DNA of 64,000 nt from Allohahella sp002354735 (GCF_047946665.1 NZ_CP172312.1:186001-250000); one strand, 5' to 3'; shown: positions 16,833 to 26,070, counted from the first letter of the stretch. The notes: generated by a model not told the origin, from the letters alone. Program-made: numbers and translations.

Positions 16833-17597
16833 TTACATCTTGATATCGTATTCGAAGTATTTCTTCATGATCTCGTCGTAAGTGCCATTTTCCTTCAACT
16901 TGGCAAGCGACTTGTTAAAGGCCTCTGCAAGGTCCTTGTCACGCTTTCTCAATGCAACACCGATCCCGTCACCAAGCTTAACTTGCTCGCCGATCTGAGC
17001 GTAGTTCTTATCGGTCGTCACTGTTTCATCACCCACAGGGTAGTCGAGGAACACGAGATCGAGGCGACCGCCCTTGAGATCCAGCACAAGGTCGTCTGCT
17101 GTGCTATAGCGCTTGATTTCAGCGACGTCACCGAACTCCTTGGTGATATAGTCGTCCTGAATCGTGCCACGCTGAGCGCCTATGGTCTTGCCCTTGAGCG
17201 CATCCTTGGACGTTACGTCGATTTTGCTATTGGAATTCTTGCCGAACCACGCGCTTGGCGTGTTGTAGTAGGGCTCACTGAAAGCAACCTGCTTGGCACG
17301 CTCCTCAGTTATGGACATCGACGACATGATGGCGTCGAACTTGCGAGTCATCAGGCCGGGAATCATGCCATCCCAGGCCTGGATAACCCACTCGCACTTC
17401 CATTTCTGGTCTTCGCATACGGCATTGCCAAGATCGACCTCAAACCCGGTGAGCGTGCCATCCGGTTTCTTGAATTCGAAAGGTTCATATGGCACGTCAA
17501 CTGCAATTCGTACTTCCTTCCACTCTTTGGCCATGACTGGTCCAGTCACGAGAGACGTCGCCAAAAGGGCGCCTGCGAGGAATTTTATTCTTTTCAT
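16833..17597 (-). CDS. aotJ: Periplasmic arginine/ornithine-binding protein
   Basis: 254-residue solute-binding protein of family 3. Signal peptide of about 23 residues (MKRIKFLAGA...GPVMA). The mature protein has FEVDLGNAVCEDQKWKCEWV, with the two cysteines usual in lysine/arginine/ornithine-binding proteins, then MSITEERAKQVAFSEPYY and AQRGTIQDDYI. It captures the amino acid in the periplasm and delivers it to the HisQM-type permease. The start at 17597 has AAAGGA about 6 bases upstream; an in-frame ATG 12 codons earlier has no such site. There are 127 bases between the ATPase gene and this one, enough for an mRNA stabilising element that favours the binding protein, though I see no strong hairpin. 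Confidence 0.92.
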   Translation of the reverse strand: MKRIKFLAGALLATSLVTGPVMAKEWKEVRIAVDVPYEPFEFKKPDGTLTGFEVDLGNAVCEDQKWKCEWVIQAWDGMIPGLMTRKFDAIMSSMSITEERAKQVAFSEPYYNTPSAWFGKNSNSKIDVTSKDALKGKTIGAQRGTIQDDYITKEFGDVAEIKRYSTADDLVLDLKGGRLDLVFLDYPVGDETVTTDKNYAQIGEQVKLGDGIGVALRKRDKDLAEAFNKSLAKLKENGTYDEIMKKYFEYDIKM

Positions 17598-17724
17598 ATA
17601 TGTTTCCTTTAATCTAGCGGTTGAGGATCGCAAGCCTTCAAAAATACGCTCATCGGTACAGCATTGTAAATAATTGCTGTCCGATTGTTCGGCTGTGCCA
17701 GGGTTCTGCCGACATGCCTGCGAC

Positions 17725-18504
17725 TTAATAGGTACGGCTCAGAAAATTCTTTACCCGTTCAGATTCCGGGTTGACCAGCACCTTGGATGGATGGCCTTCT
17801 TCTTCGATAAGACCTTCATGCAGAAAGAGAACCTTGTTCGAGACATCTCTGGCGAACGCCATCTCGTGAGTGACCACAATCATGGTCCGCCCTTCTTCGG
17901 CGAGGTTCCGCATCACCTTCAGAACTTCGCCAACCAGCTCTGGATCCAGGGCTGATGTCGGCTCATCAAACAGCATGACCTCGGGCTCCATGGCGAGCGC
18001 ACGCGCTATGGCTGCGCGCTGCTGCTGCCCACCACTCATATGGTTAGGGTAGTAATCTTTTCGCTCCCAGATGCCTACCTGTTGCAGGTAGTGTTCAGCC
18101 CGCGCCTGTGCCTCCTTCTTCGAAAGGCCGAGCACATGCACTGGGGCGGCACAAATGTTTTCCATCACTGTCATATGAGACCAGAGATTGAATGACTGAA
18201 AGACCATGGAGAGCTTCGCGCGAAGCCGAGTCACCTGCTTGCTGTCTTTCGGCGTGCGCTCGGTGTTATCAGAAGCGGGCGTGAATTTCACCTGCTCACC
18301 ACTCAGATACAGTTCGCCCGAGGTCGGAATCTCTAGCAGATTGATGCAGCGCAGGAAAGTGCTCTTGCCGGAGCCCGATGAGCCTATCATCGAGATTACG
18401 TCACCGCTGCTGGCGGTGAGAGAGATACCTTTGAGTACCTCAAGATTACCAAAGCGCTTATGGACATCGCGTACGTCGAGCTTCAAAGAGGAATCACTGG
18501 TCAA
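17725..18504 (-). CDS. aotP: ABC transporter ATPase, arginine/ornithine (HisP/AotP type)
   Basis: 259-residue ATPase that powers the neighbouring permeases. Walker A GSSGSGKST, Q-loop in MVFQSFNLWSHMTV, signature MSGGQQQRAAIARAL, Walker B VMLFDEPTSALDPE, H-loop VVTHEM. The length and the stretch between Walker A and the Q-loop are typical of HisP/AotP. It overlaps the RDD gene upstream by 4 bases (ATGA), so the two are translated together. Confidence 0.93.
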   Translation of the reverse strand: MTSDSSLKLDVRDVHKRFGNLEVLKGISLTASSGDVISMIGSSGSGKSTFLRCINLLEIPTSGELYLSGEQVKFTPASDNTERTPKDSKQVTRLRAKLSMVFQSFNLWSHMTVMENICAAPVHVLGLSKKEAQARAEHYLQQVGIWERKDYYPNHMSGGQQQRAAIARALAMEPEVMLFDEPTSALDPELVGEVLKVMRNLAEEGRTMIVVTHEMAFARDVSNKVLFLHEGLIEEEGHPSKVLVNPESERVKNFLSRTY

Positions 18505-19007
18505 TTGGCTTGCCTCCAGGCTGTGGCCTGCTCTTTTTTATAGTCACGGAAAATGGTGCGCGTCCCGGAAATTCGCTCGTGCCAGGTCAGTTGCTCCCGG
18601 TCGAACAACATCCAGAAATATCCCAGGCCGAAGGCCGCGAATGAGATCGCTGCACCAGCAAGACGAATGAGCGACTGACCAAGTGTCGGCAGCTTGTCTT
18701 CCCGCGTAAGAATCTGAACTTTCCAGGCCTGCATGCCGAGGGTCTGACCGGTTCTGGTCCAGAAGTAACAGAAAAAAAACGTGATGACCAGCAGCAGCAG
18801 GATAGTGAGCACCGGACCCTGGCTGATAGTGCCGGCTGCCACCTGCGCCTCGAGCGCCTGGGAGCCGATCCACCAGCCTTTGATGGCTACGTAGAGGGCC
18901 GTTGTACCAAGGGCCAGGGCCAGGCAGAGCAAAAAGTCATAGAACATCGCCGCGAAACGACGCAGGAGTGGCGCCTTGCGCTTCGCTTCAATAATGGGTG
19001 CGGGCAT
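18501..19007 (-). CDS. RDD-family membrane protein
   Basis: 168 residues, three or more membrane helices. The family arginine and aspartates are visible near the N-terminus (LLRRFAAMFYDFLLCLALAL), then TRTGQTLGMQAWKVQIL and, at the end, DREQLTWHERISGTRTI, which is the usual RDD C-terminal block. The function of RDD proteins is poorly known; some have been linked to ion transport. It is the first gene of the transporter/astE operon, with a 4-base overlap into aotP, so it may help the transporter or just share its promoter. It is divergent from the DUF5610-like gene. Confidence 0.88.
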   Translation of the reverse strand: MPAPIIEAKRKAPLLRRFAAMFYDFLLCLALALGTTALYVAIKGWWIGSQALEAQVAAGTISQGPVLTILLLLVITFFFCYFWTRTGQTLGMQAWKVQILTREDKLPTLGQSLIRLAGAAISFAAFGLGYFWMLFDREQLTWHERISGTRTIFRDYKKEQATAWRQAN

Positions 19008-19127
19008 GATGCAGGAATTTCACCTTGAGTCAGTGTCGCCAGCAGTGCTCAGACAGCCTTGGGTCAGCCTGTTCCGTTCTGCCGATCGCGTATTGCAGCA
19101 TGTTAACAATGTTTCGGGGCGATTCGC

Positions 19128-19154
19128 TAAAGTTTTGAGAGGAACCGCCGATAG
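19128..19154 (+). promoter_or_regulatory. Sigma-28 (FliA) promoter
   Basis: TAAA at 19128-19131, exactly 15 bases, then GCCGATAG at 19147-19154. The FliA consensus is TAAA-N15-GCCGATAA, so 11 of 12 specified bases match with perfect spacing. Transcription would begin near 19161 and read into the DUF5610-like gene. This also shows that the in-frame ATGs upstream of 19161 (18976, 19006, 19009) would not be on that transcript. Confidence 0.85.
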
Positions 19155-19221
19155 CTTCACTAATACCTATCATCGGCACGGTGCTACACCGTTGTCCGCA
19201 TCACTCAGGATGGCTCGGCAG

Positions 19222-20610
19222 ATGAACAACCAGCTCTTCAACTCGTCGTATGATCGTCTGTTCTCCGATGGACTGCGGCAGATGCCCAGTGTGAGAGTCA
19301 ATGGACAAAGCAGTGCTGCCAATCCTCCTGCGGCCGCTTCATCGCGCTCAGGCCAGGAATTGACGGCAGCGCTGGAAAAAGGCTACGCAGCATTGAGTGA
19401 AGGCCGGCGACCGGGCGGATTTGCAGCTGAGCTGATCGTGCGGCGGGTTGACAGAGCAATGGGTGGAGCCTCAGCGACCGAGCCGTCACTGCAGCGGATG
19501 GGTGCCACCGTGAGTCCGGGCGCTTATGGCAAGGCCGCTGATGGGGACGGTATCCCTTCGCCCGATAAGGTTGCTAGCACAATCCTCGGCTTCGTGGAAA
19601 AACGGATCGCACTGGCCAAAGCTGACGGCGCCGCGCCTGAGCGTCTTGATGCTATGCTGCAGCAGGCGAGGGCGGGCGTCGAACAAGGCTACGCCGAGGC
19701 TCGCGACGAATTGAAAGCCCGTGGTTTCCTGCCCAGCGATGACGGTCAGCTTGAGAAAGATATCGATGCCGGTTATTCCGCAGTGCAGAAAGGTTTCGGG
19801 CGGATCGCCGACACTATCGCGGGCCGAGTGCCCGGCAAAGGTGAGGCGACTACACCAGCCCCTATCGCTTCGTCACCAGCTGCTTCCGGTACTGTTGCAG
19901 CGCGCTCGGAATATCTCCGGGCAGAAAGCTCTGTTATTCAGCTCAAAACCCGGGATGGGGACACCGTGCGTCTGTCGCTGAGCCAGGTCGCAGCGGCTTC
20001 TGCAGAAATACAGGCCAATGGGGGCAGCATGCAGGAAGTGCTGCAGGGTATTGCAGGGAACCAGTTTATGCTTGATGTACAAGGCCAACTCGATGACGGA
20101 GAGCTCGAGGCGATTGGCGGATTTCTCAAGCAGATCGATTCAGTAGCCAATGACTTTTTCGCCGGCGACATGCAGGCGGCCTTCGAGAAGGCGCTGTCGC
20201 TGGACGTGGATATGGGTGAGATCGCATCGTTTGCCGTCAATCTCTCCTCAGTCTCGTATTCATCGATCAGCCAGGCGTATGAAAGTGGCGCCAGCGCGCC
20301 AGCTGCTGGCAGGCAGTCGGAGGCGCAGTCAGCCTTGCCGGCGAATGATTTCTCCCCTCTGGCCCGTTTCATCGAAAACCTGCGGGCTGCGCTGGAGTCA
20401 GCACAGGCACTTTCGGATGGCGCCGGTCTGTTGGACTTTGCTGAGTCATCGGCAAGGGCACTCTATGAACAGGGCGCCATCGCCTTGCCTGCGGCTGCCG
20501 CTTCGCCTGAAGGGGCAGCCGCAGCTCAGGTGCCAGCGCCCGAAGCCTTCGCTGACTTCCTCAGTTTCATGCGTGAGACCGGTGAGAAGCTTTCCGCCAG
20601 CCAGGGTTGA
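19222..20610 (+). CDS. DUF5610-like protein, probable late flagellar-class gene
   Basis: About 462 residues, no signal peptide or membrane helix. The recognisable block is at about residues 110-190 (PDKVASTILGFVEKRIALAKADGA...QQARAGVEQGYAEARDELKARG), which resembles the DUF5610 domain of gammaproteobacterial proteins of unknown function. The rest is Ala/Ser-rich with predicted helices, and the C-terminal part has LRAESSVIQLKTRDGDTVRLSLSQ. The start is set downstream of the sigma-28 promoter: ATG 19222 has AGGA 11 bases upstream; ATG 19210 is the alternative. The promoter puts it with flagellar, chemotaxis or motility-linked genes. The molecular function is not recognisable. Confidence 0.75.
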   Translation: MNNQLFNSSYDRLFSDGLRQMPSVRVNGQSSAANPPAAASSRSGQELTAALEKGYAALSEGRRPGGFAAELIVRRVDRAMGGASATEPSLQRMGATVSPGAYGKAADGDGIPSPDKVASTILGFVEKRIALAKADGAAPERLDAMLQQARAGVEQGYAEARDELKARGFLPSDDGQLEKDIDAGYSAVQKGFGRIADTIAGRVPGKGEATTPAPIASSPAASGTVAARSEYLRAESSVIQLKTRDGDTVRLSLSQVAAASAEIQANGGSMQEVLQGIAGNQFMLDVQGQLDDGELEAIGGFLKQIDSVANDFFAGDMQAAFEKALSLDVDMGEIASFAVNLSSVSYSSISQAYESGASAPAAGRQSEAQSALPANDFSPLARFIENLRAALESAQALSDGAGLLDFAESSARALYEQGAIALPAAAASPEGAAAAQVPAPEAFADFLSFMRETGEKLSASQG

Positions 20611-20745
20611 TATGCCGTCCGATTAGTGAACGATGTCGCCAGACGGAGCACTAGTGACGCAGGTTTGACTATGCTACATTAATTGGCTGCCCGGCCTGTG
20701 CGTCGGGCACTTTCATATGCGAGCATTTCAACCAAAGACCTGGCC

Positions 20746-23427
20746 ATGAAAACTACCGAACTCCGTCAGTCGTTCCTCGATTATTTTGCTGCGAGGCAAC
20801 ATGAAGTCGTCAGCAGCAGCTCTCTGGTTCCAGCAGAGGATCCAACTCTGCTGTTCACCAACGCCGGCATGAACCAGTTCAAGGATCTATTCCTTGGCCG
20901 AGAGAAGCGGTCGTATAACCGTGCGGCCAGCGCGCAGAAATGCGTGAGGGCCGGTGGCAAACATAATGACCTGGACAATGTCGGTTATACCGCGCGCCAC
21001 CACACCTTTTTTGAAATGCTCGGCAATTTCAGTTTCGGCGACTACTTCAAGGAAGACGCCATCGCCTTTGCCTGGGAGTTTCTGACCTCCAGGGAGTGGC
21101 TGGGTCTGCCCCCAGATCGCCTGACGGTCACGGTATACTCTGAAGATGACGAATCTTTCGCAATATGGCGCGACAAGATAGGTGTGCCGGAGACACGGAT
21201 CATTCGCATTGGCGACAAGGGTGGGCGATACGAGTCGGATAACTTCTGGCAAATGGGCGATACCGGCCCATGTGGCCCCTGTACTGAAGTTTTTTATGAT
21301 CATGGTGCCGACATACCCGGTGGTCCGCCAGGCAGTCCGGATGAAGATGGCGACCGCTTCATAGAAATATGGAACGTCGTTTTCATGCAGTTCAACCGAC
21401 AAGCCGACGGCACGATGGAGCCGCTGCCGAAGCCCTCGGTCGATACCGGTATGGGGCTCGAGCGGGTCGCGGCGGTGCTTCAGCACGTGCATTCGAATTA
21501 CGAGATCGACCTCTTTGTTAACCTGCTCACGGCGGCTGCCCGGCTGCTGAAGCAGGAAAATAATGGCATCACCAGTACGGTGGAAGAGCTGATTGGTGTC
21601 GCGTCAATGCGTGTCATCGCCGACCACATTCGCTCCTGTGCGTTTTTGATCGCCGATGGCATCACGCCCTCCAATGAAAATCGTGGTTTCGTCCTGCGTC
21701 GCATCATTCGCCGCGCCGTCAGGCACGGACATAAACTTGGCTTCTCCGAAGGCTTCTTCTCTCGTCTGGTGAAACCGCTGGTGCTCGAGATGGGTGCCGC
21801 TTACCCGGAGCTGCAGCGTGGCGAAGAAATGATCAGTCGAATACTCGCCAACGAAGAGGCTCAGTTCAGCCGCACGCTGGACAAGGGCCTGCGTCTGCTC
21901 GAAGGCGAGATAGAGCGCCTGGAATCCAAGGTCATCCCGGGCAAGACAGTCTTTACGCTTTACGACACCTACGGCTTTCCGTTTGATCTGACGAATGATA
22001 TCGCCAGAGAGAGGGGACTTGAGCTGGACAAGGCTGGCTTCGAAGAAGAAATGGAAGTGCAGCGGCAGCGAGCGCGGGCTGCAAGCTCGTTCAACACCGA
22101 CTACTCAGCAGCCGTTGAGGGTGAGGCGACGAGCTTCGTCGGCTATGAATCGCTGCAGTCGCAGGCCAGCATCAAGGCAATCATCTGTGATGGCGAACGC
22201 ATCAGCGTTGCAGATGCAGATACCGACTGCGAGCTTCAGGTCGTTCTCGATCAGACACCGTTCTATAGCGAATCGGGCGGCCAGATCGGTGACTGCGGCT
22301 TCATTGAAAGCAGTGACGGTTCGCTGTTCGAGGTTCGAGACACCCGCAAGCTGCAGGATAGCGTGCTGCACCTGGGTGTCGTTCTGAAAGGTGCGTTTCG
22401 TGTCGACTCGGTCATTAACGCCCGCGTCGATGGAAGTCTGCGAAGCGCCACAGCAGCGAATCACTCGGCTACCCATCTTCTTCATGCTGCCCTGCGCAAA
22501 GTGCTAGGTGAGCATGTTCAGCAGAAGGGTTCGCTGGTCAACTCCGAGCGCCTGCGTTTCGACTTCACTCACTTCGAGTCGATCAGTGAAGAAGAGCTGG
22601 CCGCAGTGAGTCACCTGGTCAATAACCAGATTCGTGCCAATACGCCGGTTCATACTGAGGAAATGTCCATCGCAGCTGCTCGAAGCAGAGGCGCCATGGC
22701 GCTCTTCGGTGAAAAGTATGGTGAACAAGTGCGTGTGTTGGAAATGGGTGAAACCGATGAACACGGCGCACCTTTCAGTATCGAGCTCTGCGGCGGGACG
22801 CACGTCCGTCGAACAGGCGATATTGGCCACTTGATCATCACCAGCGAGTCGGCGATTGCCTCCGGTGTGAGACGAGTCGAAGCCGTGACTGGCGCAGGGG
22901 CCGATCGTTATGCCGCGGAAGCGCTAGCAGGTCTCAAGACTGCTGCAGGTCTTCTGAAAACGACGCCGGACAAGGTCAGTGAGCAACTCGCGAGTTACAT
23001 TGAACGTCAGAAGGCACTGGAAAAACAGCTCAGCCAGCTGAAGTCTCAAGCCGCCTCGCAAGCCGGTGATGATCTGTTGTCTCAGGCAAAGAAGCTTGGC
23101 GACATCAGTTATCTCATGGCTTCCATAGACGGAGCCGATCGCAAGACGCTCATGGAAACTGCCGATCAACTCAAGAACAAGTTGGGGCAGGGCGTGGTAG
23201 TCCTCGCCGCTGAAGACGACGGTGCTATCGCACTTGTTGCCGGTGTGACCAAGTCGCTCAGCGCGACTATAAAAGCCGGTGACATCATCAAGCAGATGAC
23301 GGCAGTGATGGGTGGCAAGGGCGGCGGTCGGCCAGACATGGCCCAGGGCGGCGGCGGCGAAATTTCGAAACTGAACGAAGCGTACGGGGCAGTCGAAGCC
23401 TGGCTGAAACAGCAATTGCCTGAATAA
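20746..23427 (+). CDS. alaS: Alanine-tRNA ligase
   Basis: 893 residues, usual length. N-terminal class II catalytic core with TNAGMNQFKDLFLG and HHTFFEMLGNFSFGDYFK; the editing domain has the zinc site HSATHLLHAALRKVLG and CGGTHVRRTGDIG; the C-terminal C-Ala domain ends with GGKGGGRPDMAQGGG. It charges tRNA-Ala and clears Ser and Gly mischarging. The ATG at 20746 was chosen (MKTTELRQSFLDYF); the frame extends 21 codons upstream without homology. The next gene is lysC, 64 bases away. Confidence 0.98.
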   Translation: MKTTELRQSFLDYFAARQHEVVSSSSLVPAEDPTLLFTNAGMNQFKDLFLGREKRSYNRAASAQKCVRAGGKHNDLDNVGYTARHHTFFEMLGNFSFGDYFKEDAIAFAWEFLTSREWLGLPPDRLTVTVYSEDDESFAIWRDKIGVPETRIIRIGDKGGRYESDNFWQMGDTGPCGPCTEVFYDHGADIPGGPPGSPDEDGDRFIEIWNVVFMQFNRQADGTMEPLPKPSVDTGMGLERVAAVLQHVHSNYEIDLFVNLLTAAARLLKQENNGITSTVEELIGVASMRVIADHIRSCAFLIADGITPSNENRGFVLRRIIRRAVRHGHKLGFSEGFFSRLVKPLVLEMGAAYPELQRGEEMISRILANEEAQFSRTLDKGLRLLEGEIERLESKVIPGKTVFTLYDTYGFPFDLTNDIARERGLELDKAGFEEEMEVQRQRARAASSFNTDYSAAVEGEATSFVGYESLQSQASIKAIICDGERISVADADTDCELQVVLDQTPFYSESGGQIGDCGFIESSDGSLFEVRDTRKLQDSVLHLGVVLKGAFRVDSVINARVDGSLRSATAANHSATHLLHAALRKVLGEHVQQKGSLVNSERLRFDFTHFESISEEELAAVSHLVNNQIRANTPVHTEEMSIAAARSRGAMALFGEKYGEQVRVLEMGETDEHGAPFSIELCGGTHVRRTGDIGHLIITSESAIASGVRRVEAVTGAGADRYAAEALAGLKTAAGLLKTTPDKVSEQLASYIERQKALEKQLSQLKSQAASQAGDDLLSQAKKLGDISYLMASIDGADRKTLMETADQLKNKLGQGVVVLAAEDDGAIALVAGVTKSLSATIKAGDIIKQMTAVMGGKGGGRPDMAQGGGGEISKLNEAYGAVEAWLKQQLPE

Positions 23428-23491
23428 ATATTGGCAAGGCTCGCAGCTTCGATCTACTTTCATTCACTATCAGCTCAGGTAACTATCAGCA

Positions 23492-24742
23492 ATGGGTTTA
23501 TATGTACATAAATACGGTGGGACTTCGGTCGGCACCGTAGAGCGGATTGCCAAAGTCGCCGAAAAAATACAGCGGTGCCGACAGGAGGGTCATGATCTCG
23601 TCGTCGTCGTCTCGGCAATGTCGGGCGAGACCAACCGGCTTATCGGCCTGGCGCAGGAGCTCAACGAACGGCCTTCGGAGCGTGAGCTCGACGTGCTGCT
23701 CTCCACGGGTGAGCAGGTGACGATAGCCTTGCTCGCTATGGCGCTGCAAAAGATAGGCGTTAACGCGCGCTCCTATACCGGTTCCCAGGTAAGAATCCTC
23801 ACTGATAACGCTTATAGCAAAGCCCGCATTCTTTCGATCGACGATGCAGCCATTCGTGCTGATCTCGCGCGCGGCAATGTGGTCATCGTCGCTGGTTTCC
23901 AGGGTGTGGATGAGCAGGGCAATATCACTACGCTTGGCCGTGGTGGTAGCGATACAACCGGCGTAGCATTGGCAGCGGCGCTCGATGCGGATGAGTGCCA
24001 CATCTATACTGATGTGGATGGTGTTTACACAACCGATCCAAGAGTCGTCGATTCGGCAAGACGTCTGAACAGCATCACCTTCGAGGAAATGCTGGAGATG
24101 GCGAGTCTCGGCTCCAAGGTGCTGCAGATTCGTGCAGTCGAGTTTGCCGGGAAGTACAATGTGCCGCTCAGAGTGCTGTCGAGCTTTGAAGAAGGTCCGG
24201 GTACCCTGATCACCACTGATGGCCCTGTAGAAAAGAAAATACGAAAAGATGGAGAAAGCATGGAACAGCCAGTCGTATCAGGCATAGCATTCAACCGCGA
24301 CGAAGCAAAGCTGACGCTGACAGGAGTGCCCGATATTCCTGGCGTAGCCGCGAGAATCCTGACGCCGATCAGTGAAGCCAATGTCGAAGTCGACATGATC
24401 GTCCAGAACGTCGGCGACGATCAGAAGACTGACTTCACCTTTACAGTACATCGCAACGACTATGAGAAGGCGCTGGGCATTCTTGAGGGCCTGAAGGGCT
24501 CGCTTGAAGCCAAGGCAGTTCGTGGTAACAAGAAGATCGCAAAGGTTTCAATTGTCGGTGTTGGCATGCGTTCGCATGCGGGTGTAGCCAGCAAGATGTT
24601 CGATGCGCTCTACAAGGAAGGGATCAACATCCAGATGATTTCCACATCCGAAATCAAGGTGTCGGTCGTAGTGGATGAAAAGTATCTCGAACTGGCTGTT
24701 CGTGCGTTGCACAGTGCCTTCGAGCTGTCAGAGGCTCGTTGA
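23492..24742 (+). CDS. lysC: Aspartate kinase
   Basis: 416-residue monofunctional aspartokinase, first step of the aspartate family (Lys, Thr, Met). The kinase signature is KYGGTSVG at the N-terminus; FTTLGRGGSDTT-type motif reads TLGRGGSDTTGVALAAALDADECHIYTDVDGVYTTDPR. Two ACT domains occupy about residues 265-405 (LTLTGVPDIPGVAARIL and VSIVGVGMRSHAGVASKMF), the site of feedback inhibition. The alaS-lysC-csrA order is common in Pseudomonas and relatives. Which amino acids inhibit it cannot be told from sequence. Confidence 0.96.
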   Translation: MGLYVHKYGGTSVGTVERIAKVAEKIQRCRQEGHDLVVVVSAMSGETNRLIGLAQELNERPSERELDVLLSTGEQVTIALLAMALQKIGVNARSYTGSQVRILTDNAYSKARILSIDDAAIRADLARGNVVIVAGFQGVDEQGNITTLGRGGSDTTGVALAAALDADECHIYTDVDGVYTTDPRVVDSARRLNSITFEEMLEMASLGSKVLQIRAVEFAGKYNVPLRVLSSFEEGPGTLITTDGPVEKKIRKDGESMEQPVVSGIAFNRDEAKLTLTGVPDIPGVAARILTPISEANVEVDMIVQNVGDDQKTDFTFTVHRNDYEKALGILEGLKGSLEAKAVRGNKKIAKVSIVGVGMRSHAGVASKMFDALYKEGINIQMISTSEIKVSVVVDEKYLELAVRALHSAFELSEAR

Positions 24743-24945
24743 CAGGTTCGCCCACGCATGCTGTATTAAAGTAGTATTAGGTTGGGAAAGTCGTTAGAGG
24801 CGATTTCGCCGTAAGTTAGCATTCGTGTGCAGTAAAAACCGCCATTGCAATCCGTAACGTGGTTTTTAAAACAAGCATAAAAAATGAAGGCGCTCGGTAG
24901 CGCTGGAACTATGGATCGTAAGAGACGGATATAAGGAGAGTATGT
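24743..24945 (+). other. lysC-csrA intergenic leader
   Basis: 203 bases without a gene. It holds an A-rich/T-rich inverted repeat (AAAAACC at 24834-24840 and GGTTTTT at 24861-24867, 20-base loop), which could be a weak bidirectional terminator, and the strong csrA ribosome binding site AAGGAGAG at 24933-24940. That site contains AAGGA, the core CsrA recognises, so autoregulation is possible. I could not settle on promoter boxes. Confidence 0.4.
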
Positions 24946-25149
24946 ATGCTTATTTTGACCCGGAGAGTGGGCGAAACTTTAATGGTAGGTGATGAGGTCA
25001 CGGTGACAGTGCTCGGGGTCAAGGGTAACCAGGTCCGGATCGGCGTCAATGCGCCCAAGGAAGTGGCTGTGCACCGAGAAGAGATCTACCAGCGGATCCA
25101 GCAGGAGAAATCAGCTTCGGACGACGCACCGGAATTTGGCAACTCCTGA
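24946..25149 (+). CDS. csrA: Carbon storage regulator CsrA (RsmA)
   Basis: 67-residue RNA-binding regulator, slightly longer than E. coli CsrA (61). The whole conserved core is present: MLILTRRVGETLMVGDEVTVTVLGVKGNQVRIGVNAPKEVAVHREEIYQRI, with the RNA-binding residues in strand 1 (LTRRVGE) and the end of strand 5 (VHREEI). The dimer binds GGA motifs in hairpin loops, usually over ribosome binding sites, and controls biofilm, motility and carbon flow. AAGGAGAG lies 5 bases before the start. The tail after residue 55 is polar and disordered. Candidate targets in this same window are cpaB and rcpA of the Tad operon. Confidence 0.98.
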   Translation: MLILTRRVGETLMVGDEVTVTVLGVKGNQVRIGVNAPKEVAVHREEIYQRIQQEKSASDDAPEFGNS

Positions 25150-25283
25150 GCAGCGTGAGGCGTGTCTAGCGGACGCTTTAAGTGTCTGCATCGGTCTCGC
25201 TTCACTTTCTCCTACTCTTTTGTAAATTCTTGGCCGATTTGCCCTAGCCTTTTCAATTCATTGTGGTAACATACGCGCCTTCT

Positions 25284-25375
<92 letters not shown>

Positions 25376-25454
25376 GTGACGTCAGTTCTGGTGGTGTTGT
25401 AGAGCCTGGTTGAATAGCCAGGTGGTTAGTAAGGAACTGAGTCAATTTTTATGC

Positions 25455-25531
25455 GCGCTCGTAGCTCAGCTGGATAGAGTACCTGGCTACGAACCAGGCG
25501 GTCGGAGGTTCGAATCCTCCCGAGCGCGCCA
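25455..25531 (+). tRNA. tRNA-Arg (anticodon ACG)
   Basis: 77 bases with CCA encoded. Acceptor stem GCGCTCG pairs with CGAGCGC (25521-25527), discriminator G, CCA at 25529-25531. D arm AGCTCAGCTGGATAGAGT, anticodon arm CCTGGCTACGAACCAGG with ACG in the loop, T arm GGAGGTTCGAATCCTCC. The first anticodon base is expected to be edited to inosine (by TadA deaminase, unrelated to the pilus TadA) to read CGU, CGC and CGA. It follows tRNA-Ser by 81 bases, the same order as after csrA in many gammaproteobacteria. Confidence 0.97.
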
Positions 25532-25812
25532 CTTCTTCTTTGATCTTTTGCTGCGATCACTCGGTCTGCAGCGGTCATTCTTAATATCGATCCTGCCTGC
25601 GCTGGCCTCAGCGTATTCGAGCTCATACATCCGGAACGAATGGAGAGTCTTGTGGGTAGGGAACATAACGCTGGATTGCACCCCATCCCATTTTTGGGTA
25701 CATTGACGCGATTTTTTTCGCCGGGTTTTGCGTGGGCGATGCTTTTGCATCCTGCATGCCTGCCAGGCCATCAGCACATCGAAATCTGCTAAAGCCTTAA
25801 GGACGCCAAGCT

Positions 25813-26070
25813 ATGATGGATCTATTTTTTCAGGCCTTGAACCTCATGTTCATAGGCATGGGCTTTGTGTTCGCATTCCTTGCCTTGCTCGTGGTGCTAA
25901 CAAGCCTCATGTCCAAGATCATCATGCATTATCAGCCGCCAGTGGTAGCCACCGCCCCGAAACTTTCGTCGGTCCAACAGGCCAACGCCCCGGCTCAGGA
26001 TAGCGACCCTCAACTGAAGGCCGCAATATCTGCCGCAATAAAACAGCACAGGGCCCGGCGTCGGTCTTGA
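25813..26070 (+). CDS. oadG: Oxaloacetate decarboxylase gamma chain
   Basis: 85 residues: one N-terminal membrane helix (FIGMGFVFAFLALLVVLTSLM) and a short basic cytoplasmic tail (KQHRARRRS). OadG holds the complex together between OadA and OadB and speeds decarboxylation. AAGGACG lies about 8 bases before the ATG pair at 25813. oadA follows after an 82-base gap. The 281 bases between tRNA-Arg and this gene hold its promoter region; I see only a small GATGC-TTTT-GCATC hairpin there (25738-25751). Confidence 0.9.
   Translation: MMDLFFQALNLMFIGMGFVFAFLALLVVLTSLMSKIIMHYQPPVVATAPKLSSVQQANAPAQDSDPQLKAAISAAIKQHRARRRS

Noticed and set aside
16791..17612. 273-residue plus-strand frame opposite the arginine-binding protein
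   Set aside because: The minus-strand gene has a signal peptide, ribosome binding site and family motifs; the plus frame has none.
24834..24867. AAAAACC/GGTTTTT inverted repeat as an intrinsic terminator after lysC
   Set aside because: The stem is short and AT-rich with a 20-base loop, so it was kept only as a remark in the intergenic entry.
25232..25250. TAAA and GCCGATTT before the tRNA genes as a sigma-28 promoter
   Set aside because: Only 8 bases separate the two elements; 15 are needed.
25410..25777. Open frames on both strands over tRNA-Arg, including one ending REDSNLRPPGS and one with GRIRTSDRLVRSQ
   Set aside because: These are the well-known false proteins read through tRNA genes; they overlap the tRNA and have no other support.
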